64,000 nucleotides of DNA, from positions 62,001 through 126,000 of the forward strand of contig CANQBV010000003.1 in assembly GCA_947589595.1 (NCBI GenBank), given 5' to 3'. Below the pieces are notes generated by a model that had not been told where the DNA came from, searched no databases, and was given only the letters and a program-made list of their open reading frames with translations. Source of the DNA: an uncultured Clostridia bacterium. GTDB taxonomy: Bacteria; Bacillota; Clostridia; Oscillospirales; SIG627. The first letter of the stretch is position 1. Every line of letters starts with the position of its first letter. This document shows positions 56,702 to 64,000 of the stretch, piece after piece. The position numbers and the translations under genes are program-made.

Positions 56702-59167
56702 TTATTCGACCGCTTTCAGGGATTCCGCCATGTTCACCTTGCCGATCTGTCGCTTCATCAGAAGATTGACCACAAGGGCAAAGAAATCGGTGCAGATCAA
56801 CGCCAGCACATAGCTCAACGGCTTGATTTGAATGGGATAGGCCAGAAAATCGATCACGATCATACGCATCACCGCCGCATGGAACAGCGTGCCGATCGGC
56901 AAGCCAATAAAGCCCGCCAACACAGAAAGAACCAAATTCTCCCGCAGAACGTAGCTTTCCGTTTCGCGCGGGGTAAAGCCCAGTACCCGCACGGTGGCAA
57001 TTTCGCGGCTGCGCTCCGCCAAGTTGATATTGGTCAGGTTGAAAATGACAATAAATGCCAGCGCACCGGAAAACAGCACCACAATGCCGATAATATATTT
57101 TAAAGAAGCCAGCGCGCTCTCCACGGCGTCTTTCGTGTTCGAAAGGCGAACCACCCCGGTCACGCCGTCAAGCGCCGTCAGCTTTTCCGCCGTGTTGTCT
57201 TCTTCATGATCCAGCGCAAGCAGTAGGGTATTGGCGCTCCATTCGCCAAGCGCCTCCTCATAAGTATCTGCGGAAATCACAGCAAAATTATCGATATAGC
57301 AGTCAAAAATTCCACTGACCGTTACCGAAAATGTTTCCCGGTCGGCATTTTGTACCTTCATCACATCGCCGACGGAAATCGAAAGGTTTTCCGCTGCCCG
57401 CAGGCTGATCAGCGCCTCTCCCTTCCCCGGGAACGCAAGGCTCTCCTCGCCGGTGTGAAAATCCCAATACTCTGCAAGGCGATCGGCGCTTTGGAAGCTC
57501 AGCAGCCTCACCGTGGTTTGCCTGTCCTCGCACTCCAGATCTACACGGTGGACCGAGCAGGAAAGCGGTTCTTTGATCTCGTCCATTTTTTCGATTTCGG
57601 CCGCAACCTCGGTTTCGTCCCCCTCCGAAAGCCCCACTTCAAATTCATATTTCTGCACCGAACCGAAATGCAGTTCTCCCACGTGCAGCATGGAATCGCC
57701 CACGCCAAACGCCGTTACCACAAGCCCCGCGCAGCAGCCGATGCCAATGATCATCATGATCATGCGGCGCTTATAGCGGAACAGATTACGCAGGGTGATT
57801 TTCTGTAAAAAGCGCAGGCGTTTCCAGAGGAACGGGATCCTCTCCAAAAGGATTCTCTTGCCCGATTTCGCTGTTCGGGGACGGATCAGCCTGGCGGGCT
57901 CGCTGCGCATTTCTTTGCGGCAGGAAAGCCAGGTGCAGCCGAGAATTCCGGCAAGCGATACCAAAAGCGTTACCGCCGCCCAAAAAGGACTGAATAAAAA
58001 ACGGATCGGCGCGAAGCTATAAAGCGCATGGTACGCCATCCAAAAAACTTTCGGTAAGCCCCAGGTTCCGAGGAAAAAGCCGACCGCCCACCCCAAAACC
58101 GTGGCGCTGCCCGCATAGAGCAAATACTTTGACGCCACGGCAAAGTCTGAAAAGCCCATTGATTTCAGCACGCCGTTCTGCGTCCGTTCTTCGTCTACCA
58201 TGCGGGTCATGGTCGTCATGCACACCAGTAAGGCAACTAAAATGAAAAACAGCGGAAAAATATTGGCGATCCCGCTGACAATGGACGTGTCACTCTCAAA
58301 ATTGACGTAGCCGGCATTTTCAGTCCGCGTCAGCACATAAGTCTGCGGTTCCGAAATTCCCAATAACGCCGCCGTTTCCGGCGTCAGGCCGGACTCGGCG
58401 AGCAGCGCGCGGTACCTTTCGGCTGCCCTCTTTGCAGTGCGATCGGCAATCTCATCTTTCTTTTCCGCAATCAGATCGTCATAGGCGTCGCTGTATAAAG
58501 CCTCACCTTCCTGCAGCGTCAGATTGATCTCCGTATAAACCTCGCTCGTAAAACAGGCTTCGGGAACATATAAAAATCCCCGCAGCGACCCGCTGCCGAT
58601 CCCGGTGGTGCCGCGATCCAGCCCAATATACAGCGGCGAATGCGCAATGCCGACAATCTCCAGCTCCGTTTCGCAAAGCGCTTCAAGGGTCGCGTTCTCG
58701 TTTTCCCCGGTAATACGGATCACCGTACCAATCTGCTCTTCCCCAAATACTTTGGCGTCCGCCAGACATTCGTTTGCCGTTTCCGGCATGCGCCCGGCGT
58801 CGAGCGACGGAAGATTGACCTTTTCCGGCAAGCTCAGCAGCTTAAAGGGAACCGCATCCCCTTCGGATTCCGCCAGTACGTCCACGCTCTTGTTTCCTTC
58901 CGCTTCGGCCACGGCGGAAAGCTCGTGCAGACTCTCTACGTCGTCCGCGGTAAAGCCCAACGTGGAAAAGAGGCGAAAATCATAGAAACACTGCTCCTGC
59001 AGGTACCTTTCGCCGGTATGGAGCATGGCGTCTTTGGTGATTTTCAGTCCGGCAAAAAAGCCGGCGCTGAGCGCGACAATCAAAAGCAGTGCCATATACC
59101 GTCCGAAAAACGAACGGATGCTGCGCCGGGTCAGTTTCAAAATCACAAATCTCACCGCCGTCACCAC
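56702..59167 (-). CDS. ABC transporter permease (FtsX/MacB type, two FtsX domains)
   Basis: Two FtsX-like TM blocks (LVCMTTMTRMVDEERTQNGVLKSMGFSD; NLAERSREIATVRVLGFTPRE). Confidence 0.9.
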   Translation of the reverse strand: MVTAVRFVILKLTRRSIRSFFGRYMALLLIVALSAGFFAGLKITKDAMLHTGERYLQEQCFYDFRLFSTLGFTADDVESLHELSAVAEAEGNKSVDVLAESEGDAVPFKLLSLPEKVNLPSLDAGRMPETANECLADAKVFGEEQIGTVIRITGENENATLEALCETELEIVGIAHSPLYIGLDRGTTGIGSGSLRGFLYVPEACFTSEVYTEINLTLQEGEALYSDAYDDLIAEKKDEIADRTAKRAAERYRALLAESGLTPETAALLGISEPQTYVLTRTENAGYVNFESDTSIVSGIANIFPLFFILVALLVCMTTMTRMVDEERTQNGVLKSMGFSDFAVASKYLLYAGSATVLGWAVGFFLGTWGLPKVFWMAYHALYSFAPIRFLFSPFWAAVTLLVSLAGILGCTWLSCRKEMRSEPARLIRPRTAKSGKRILLERIPFLWKRLRFLQKITLRNLFRYKRRMIMMIIGIGCCAGLVVTAFGVGDSMLHVGELHFGSVQKYEFEVGLSEGDETEVAAEIEKMDEIKEPLSCSVHRVDLECEDRQTTVRLLSFQSADRLAEYWDFHTGEESLAFPGKGEALISLRAAENLSISVGDVMKVQNADRETFSVTVSGIFDCYIDNFAVISADTYEEALGEWSANTLLLALDHEEDNTAEKLTALDGVTGVVRLSNTKDAVESALASLKYIIGIVVLFSGALAFIVIFNLTNINLAERSREIATVRVLGFTPRETESYVLRENLVLSVLAGFIGLPIGTLFHAAVMRMIVIDFLAYPIQIKPLSYVLALICTDFFALVVNLLMKRQIGKVNMAESLKAVE

Positions 59168-59868
59168 TCGATCTTATCGATCGGCACCACGGCCGTGTTG
59201 ATTTCATTGGACTGAATTTTGCCGCTTTGAATGCGGATAATGCGATCGGCCATTGGCGCAATCGCCTGATTGTGCGTAATGATCACCACCGTAGTGCCCC
59301 GTTCGCGGCTCAAATCGTAAAGCAGCTTTAATACCGCTTTTCCCGTTGCGTAATCCAGCGCGCCGGTCGGTTCATCACAAAGCAAAAGCCGGGGATTTTT
59401 CGCCAAGGCGCGGGCAATCGCCACGCGCTGCTGCTCCCCGCCGGAAAGCTGAGCCGGAAAATGATCGGCTCGCTCCGCCAGTCCTACCATAGCCAGCGCT
59501 TTTTCCGCCGGGATCGGATCTTTACAGAGCTGCGCTGCGATCTCTACATTTTCCAGCGCGGTCAGATTGGGGATGAGGTTATAAAACTGGAACACAAACC
59601 CCACGTCGTAGCGGCGATATTCCACCAGCTCCCGCTTGTTGAGAGCAGAAATGTCCCTGCCGTCAAATTCAATTTTTCCGCTTGTAACGGTGTCCATCCC
59701 GCCGAGCATATTCAGCAGCGTGGTTTTCCCTGCGCCGGAGGATCCCAGCAAAATGCAGAACTCCCCTTTCTGAATCTCAAAACTGACGCCGGCAAGCGCG
59801 TTGATCTGCGCATCCCCTTCGCCATAGCTTTTCACTACATCCCGAAAAGCAATGTATGATTCGGTCAT
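59161..59868 (-). CDS. ABC transporter ATP-binding protein (LolD/MacB type)
   Basis: [51 protein letters not shown]. Confidence 0.95.
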   Translation of the reverse strand: MTESYIAFRDVVKSYGEGDAQINALAGVSFEIQKGEFCILLGSSGAGKTTLLNMLGGMDTVTSGKIEFDGRDISALNKRELVEYRRYDVGFVFQFYNLIPNLTALENVEIAAQLCKDPIPAEKALAMVGLAERADHFPAQLSGGEQQRVAIARALAKNPRLLLCDEPTGALDYATGKAVLKLLYDLSRERGTTVVIITHNQAIAPMADRIIRIQSGKIQSNEINTAVVPIDKIEW

Positions 59869-59960
59869 ATTTCCTCCCCGTTATTCTCTTTTTTCTTTGT
59901 TCATTCTATGACTTAATTAAGAAATTTGCATGGATATAAAGCAAAATCGGCAAAGTTCCA

Positions 59961-61086
59961 CTAAACTTTGACGATTGCTGGTGCACCAAAGCATTCTATA
60001 ATCGAACCGTTTACCTCTTGCAAGGTGACGGTTTTATTTGCTTCCCCGTAATTGAATGTGATGACCAGCTTGTCGTCGTAGAGATATATCGCTCATCATC
60101 ATTTCGCGGGTGTGCCGAACGACAAGATCCTCGATCCATTCCTTTTTGACCGTCTTTTTATCGCAGGCATGCCGGTACTTGGCGCCGTTGCATTTATAGT
60201 ACCGATGCACCGCTCCGCTTCGACCCGTACCGCTTTCGCCGGTCATATAGCGCCCGCATTTGCCGCACAACAGTTTGGTGGTCAGCAGGTAGTCGTTCTC
60301 CGCTTTGTGCCGCGCCGTGGCTCTCTTGTTTTTCTCGCGCTCGGTCTGCACCTTGTCGAATAACGCCTGCGGTACGATCCGGGGGATGCCGTCCTTTCGG
60401 ACGATATCCCGAAACTTGTATTCCCCGATATACCGACGGTTCTTCAACATATCCGTGACGATGTTTATGGTGATTTTTGCGCCGCGAGAAGTGGTCAAGC
60501 CTTTGGCGTTCAGCATCTCCACAATTTCCTTGATCGTTTTTCCGTTGGCGTATGCCTCGAATGCCTGTACCACGTAGGGCGCTTTCACGGCGTCCACCTC
60601 AAAGAATTGTTGATCGTTGATGACGTACCCGATAGGGACGGCGCCGCCGTTGAATTTGCATTTCAGCGCGTTCTCGGTCATCCCTCTGCCGACCTTTTCG
60701 GCAAGCTCGGCGGAATAGTATTCCGCCATCCCTTCCAGCACCGATTCGAGCAAAATGCCTTCCGACCCCTCGGAGATATTCTCCGTTGCCGAGATGACTC
60801 TGACGTTGTTCTTTTTCAAAACGTTTTTGTAATGCGCCGAATCGAACCGGTTTCGGGCAAACCGGTCGAGCTTCGATACAATGACCACGTCGAATTTCTG
60901 TTTGGCGCTGTCTTTGATCATCTTTTGGAACTGCGGGCGGTTGTCCGTTTTGGCGGATAAGGCGCACGTGTCGAAGATCGAAATTTCTTCTCGCTCTGCA
61001 AAAGCGTAGCATTCCCGAAGCTGACCTTCGATGCTTTCCTCTCGCTGATTGTCTGAGGAATATCTCGCATAGATCACGCCGATCAT
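59961..61086 (-). pseudogene. Large serine recombinase, internally deleted/frameshifted
   Basis: N-terminal resolvase domain (VIYARYSSDNQREESIEGQLREC; SKLDRFARNRFDSAHYK), recombinase and zinc-ribbon domains, then frame break near 60089; C-terminal tail YLYDDKLVITFNYGEANKTVTLQEVNGSIIECFG persists in another frame (59961-60086). Confidence 0.82.
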
Positions 61087-61451
61087 TCGTTCTTCACCTC
61101 TTTCAGAACCTGAACCACGGTTTCTTTCAACCGGTCGTTGAACAGCGTTCCGGGGGTGAAGCACATTGCCATCAATGCTTCCAAACCGCCTTCTTGTGAA
61201 AGAGCCTCTTTGATCGCCGTGTGCTTTCGGATGCCCTGCGGGTCATCGGTTCTTCCGAAGATGTAGTCCAGCGACACATCAAAAAAATCGGCATACCACA
61301 GCAGCTTTTGCAGCGGCGGTTCGGCAATGCCGGTTTCGTACCGACCGATGGTCGCCTGCGTGGTTTCGCACAGATCGGCCAACTGTTTTTGCGAGTAACG
61401 GGCTTCCACACGCAGTTCTTTCAGCCGCGCTCCGACAATATTCATATTCAT
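61083..61451 (-). CDS. XRE-family HTH regulator
   Basis: LKELRVEARYSQKQLADLCETTQATIGRYETGIAEPPLQKLLWYADFFDVSLDYIFGR; ATGA overlap with recombinase. Confidence 0.92.
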   Translation of the reverse strand: MNMNIVGARLKELRVEARYSQKQLADLCETTQATIGRYETGIAEPPLQKLLWYADFFDVSLDYIFGRTDDPQGIRKHTAIKEALSQEGGLEALMAMCFTPGTLFNDRLKETVVQVLKEVKNE

Positions 61452-61477
61452 CTCACCTGCCTATACAGCCTGCGTTT

Positions 61478-61506
61478 AGTATAACACGATTATAGCTTTA
61501 AGTCAA
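61478..61506 (-). promoter_or_regulatory. Promoter of XRE-recombinase operon
   Basis: Minus strand TTGACT, 17 nt, TATACT. Confidence 0.7.
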
Positions 61507-61608
61507 TGCAATTACAGATTATTTTGAAAACAATTTACGACCGATTTTGGTGACGAAAACATATCGTTCAGCTTGCACGGTAAGAAAAGCGCCGTTTTTG
61601 TGCCCGGT

Positions 61609-61776
61609 CTACGCTTTTCCGTTTTCCTCGGCGCATTCCTTCATCCACTTTTCAAATTCGGCTTTCCCTTCCCCGGTTTCCAGAAGCTTTTCGATTTCTT
61701 CTATAAATACGGCGCCAAGGGAGTTGAGGGCTTCTTCGGGAATATCCGACTTGAAAACAATCTTGGGTGTGTTCAT
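61609..61776 (-). CDS. Untracked 55-aa small acidic protein
   Basis: ATG preceded by AAAGGAGGTGTCGCC; MNTPKIVFKSDIPEEALNSLGAVFIEEIEKLLETGEGKAEFEKWMKECAEENGKA. Confidence 0.72.
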   Translation of the reverse strand: MNTPKIVFKSDIPEEALNSLGAVFIEEIEKLLETGEGKAEFEKWMKECAEENGKA

Positions 61777-61885
61777 GGCGACACCTCCTTTGCTAAGAAT
61801 TACCTCCCTTCCGCCGGAGGCAGGCTGTTCCGTTTTCCATTGGGATCTCTCCTTCCTAACTAAAAATCACTTTTTTATATCCCAT

Positions 61886-62253
61886 CATCTCAAAGCGAGA
61901 ATCCGAAGTCATCTCGTAGCGAGCGTGCGTCTTTCGTCATTTCAAAATGAGGAGCTTGCCTGAAATAAATCTAAAACAAATCCAACATTAATCTATAAGC
62001 GTCATTTCAAAATGGCAGCGCGGATTTTCGTTTCGAAAAGAAAGTCATCGGCATTTTCAAATGACTGTCATTTGAAAATTTTATTCCCATAAAGAAAGCA
62101 GACTGCGCGAAAAGCGCCGGACGAAAATTTGAAATTTTCATCCGCAAAAATCACAGTAGGGTTGGCCGTGTGTTTCACTTTGTGAACGAAAATTTTGAAT
62201 GAGGAAAGCAAAGACGCAACCCCGCAGCTTCCGGATGAATTTTCGTTCACAAA
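61886..62253. repeat. Palindrome- and direct-repeat-rich non-coding segment
   Basis: CATCTC(AA/GT)AGCGAG x2; CGTCATTTCAAAATG x2; perfect IRs at 62053-62079 and 62179-62194/62238-62253. Confidence 0.75.
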
Positions 62254-62295
62254 TGAGGCCACAAAAAATTTTCACACTTTTTCACCACAACGACC

Positions 62296-62324
62296 TTGCA
62301 AAAGTTCGTTTAACCGTATATAAT
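62296..62324 (+). promoter_or_regulatory. SigA-type promoter of excisionase-like gene
   Basis: TTGCAA, 17 nt, TATAAT. Confidence 0.65.
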
Positions 62325-62354
62325 ATTTATATAGAATGAAAAGGGGGATTTTTC

Positions 62355-62567
62355 ATGCTCGACGCAATTTCCGTAAAAGAAGCTGCAGAAAAATGGCAGA
62401 TTTCCGAACGACGAATTCAGAAGCTGTGCGAAAATGGCAGAATTGAAGGTGTGAAGCGGTTCGGGCATTCTTGGATGATCCCCGCAGACGCAAAAAAGCC
62501 CTGTGATTTAAGAAAACGCCGAAAGGCTGTGGGAAGCGAGGTGGAAGTTCGTCATGAATATCAATAA
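62355..62567 (+). CDS. Excisionase/MerR-like HTH protein
   Basis: ISVKEAAEKWQISERRIQKLCENGRIEGVKRFGHSWMIPADAKKP. Confidence 0.82.
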   Translation: MLDAISVKEAAEKWQISERRIQKLCENGRIEGVKRFGHSWMIPADAKKPCDLRKRRKAVGSEVEVRHEYQ

Positions 62568-63462
62568 TATCAATTTTACGTCCTTTATCCGTGTGGCGGA
62601 GGCAGGCAGCTTCAACAAGGCCGCCGAGGATTTATACATCACTTCCACCGCACTGATTAAGCAGATCAATCTGCTGGAAAACGATTTGGGCGTGCGGCTC
62701 TTTGACCGGACGCACCGGGGTCTGACGCTGACGAAAGCCGGTGAATCCCTATACAAAGACGCCAAGTACATCACCGACTACTGCCGGGAGGCGGTGGAGC
62801 GCGCCAAAAATGCGGAGCTTGAGCAGGAACAGCTGATCCGTATCGGCACCTCGCCCATGACGCCCGCCCAGCTTCTCACCGATCTGTGGCCGCAGATTCA
62901 CAAGCACTGTTCGGACATCAGCTTTCAGCTTGTCCCTTTTGAAAACACCCCGGAAAACGCCAGAGAGATTCTGAGGAACCTTGGCGATAAGATCGATGTG
63001 GTGGCGGGAATCTTTGATGAGACCATGCTGAAACTGCGGGAATGCGACGGCTTTGAAATTTCCAAAGAGCCGATCTGCGTTGCCGTGTCCATCTATCACC
63101 CGCTGGCGCAGAGAGAGAAACTGACGGTCGAAAATCTGTATGGTGAAACACTGATGATCATGCACCGGGGCTGGAGCCGCCAAATGGACGAAATTCGGGA
63201 CGATTTGACCGAACATCACCCAAAAATCGCACTGGAAACCTTTGATTTTTACAATATGGAAGCGTTTAACCGGTGTGAGCGTGAGAAAAAATCCCTGCTT
63301 GTGATCGGGAAATGGTCTTGCGTCCACCCGATGATGAAGGTGCTCCCCGTCGAGTGGGACTATGCCATTCCTTTCGGGATTCTGCACTCCCCGACGCCTA
63401 CCAAAATGCTTTCCCGCTTTCTCTCCGCCGTGCGGCAGGTGACAAGCGAGAACAGGTCATAA
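62554..63462 (+). CDS. LysR-family transcriptional regulator
   Basis: FIRVAEAGSFNKAAEDLYITSTALIKQINLLENDLGVRLFDRTHRGLTLTKAG. Confidence 0.93.
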   Translation: MNINNINFTSFIRVAEAGSFNKAAEDLYITSTALIKQINLLENDLGVRLFDRTHRGLTLTKAGESLYKDAKYITDYCREAVERAKNAELEQEQLIRIGTSPMTPAQLLTDLWPQIHKHCSDISFQLVPFENTPENAREILRNLGDKIDVVAGIFDETMLKLRECDGFEISKEPICVAVSIYHPLAQREKLTVENLYGETLMIMHRGWSRQMDEIRDDLTEHHPKIALETFDFYNMEAFNRCEREKKSLLVIGKWSCVHPMMKVLPVEWDYAIPFGILHSPTPTKMLSRFLSAVRQVTSENRS

Positions 63463-63554
63463 CCTGCGGTTAGAACCGATAAACCAATCGAGACTTCTCG
63501 TTCGGGCGGCGAAACGCTACGATAAAATCAAACACATACAAGGAGGATTCTGTC

Positions 63555-63947
63555 ATGCAGAGCGTTTACGATTTTTTGAAGAAGGTCGGCACCTATTATC
63601 TGGCGACCAATGAGGACGGTCAGCCCCGCGTGCGTCCGTTCGGCACGGTCGATCTGTTTGAAGGCAAGCTGTATATTCAGACCGGCAAGGTCAAAGAGGT
63701 ATCCAAGCAGATTGCAAAAAATCCGCTTGTGGAGCTGTGCGCTTTTGACGGCGACAAATGGCTGCGGCTTTCCGGCCGACTGGTGCGCGACGACCGTGTC
63801 GAGGCCAAAAAGCACATGCTCGACGCTTACCCGAATTTGCAGGCGATGTATTCGCCAACCGACGACAACACCGAGGTACTGTATTTTGCGGATGCCACCG
63901 CCGTGTTTTCCTCCTTCACAAGCGCACCGGTCACCGTCAAGTTTTAA
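63555..63947 (+). CDS. Pyridoxamine 5'-phosphate oxidase-family (FMN-binding) protein
   Basis: YYLATNEDGQPRVRPFGTVDLFEGKLYIQTGKVKEVSKQIAKNPLVELCAF. Confidence 0.9.
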   Translation: MQSVYDFLKKVGTYYLATNEDGQPRVRPFGTVDLFEGKLYIQTGKVKEVSKQIAKNPLVELCAFDGDKWLRLSGRLVRDDRVEAKKHMLDAYPNLQAMYSPTDDNTEVLYFADATAVFSSFTSAPVTVKF

Positions 63948-64000
63948 GCATAATTAGAGGACGACGGCAAAAGCGAGTTTTATTACTTTGCAAAAGACGG

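Noticed and set aside
61547-61963. 138-aa plus-strand ORF
   Set aside because: Antisense to the 55-aa ORF that has a strong RBS; its translation shows no recognisable domain.
62068-62262. 64-aa minus-strand ORF in the palindromic segment
   Set aside because: No convincing RBS and it runs through both arms of inverted repeats; more likely structural DNA/RNA, though recurring copies elsewhere would be worth checking.
1-64000. CRISPR arrays, rRNA or tRNA genes
   Set aside because: No regularly spaced identical repeats and no recognisable rRNA/tRNA sequence seen by eye; tRNAscan/Infernal would be needed to exclude small RNAs formally.

Overview
The window is a gene-dense chromosomal segment from a spore-forming Firmicute (gpr, spoIIP, spoVG and a SCIFF locus point to Clostridia, probably Oscillospirales-like). 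I support about 68 coding regions. They include: a 5'-truncated pnp; a 12-kb minus-strand operon with a very large solute-binding protein, two complete MalF/MalG-type permease pairs, an NHL/TPR/Yip1-like protein and a DUF5696-like protein, but no ABC ATPase; rnhA, trpS and a WecA/TagO-type transferase; an uncharacterised three-gene cassette; the SCIFF RiPP locus (scfA/scfB) next to an Orn/Lys/Arg decarboxylase; mntP, spoVG, murC; a korDABC-sucCD operon; an ACP/AMP-ligase cluster; nth, an Lrp regulator, an M50 protease pair, rpsT (TTG start), gpr, spoIIP, rimI, tsaD; a 46-aa stand-alone ORF missing from the ORF track; a TtcA-like enzyme; and a MacB/FtsX-type ABC exporter. The right end (about 59.96-62.6 kb) looks like a mobile-element remnant: an XRE regulator, a serine recombinase with a frame-breaking internal deletion, an untracked 55-aa ORF, a palindrome-rich non-coding segment and an excisionase-like gene. 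Several intergenic regions share decayed copies of a roughly 200-bp repeat with TIR-like ends. I found no CRISPR, rRNA or tRNA. All family names come from reading the sequence; no database search was run.
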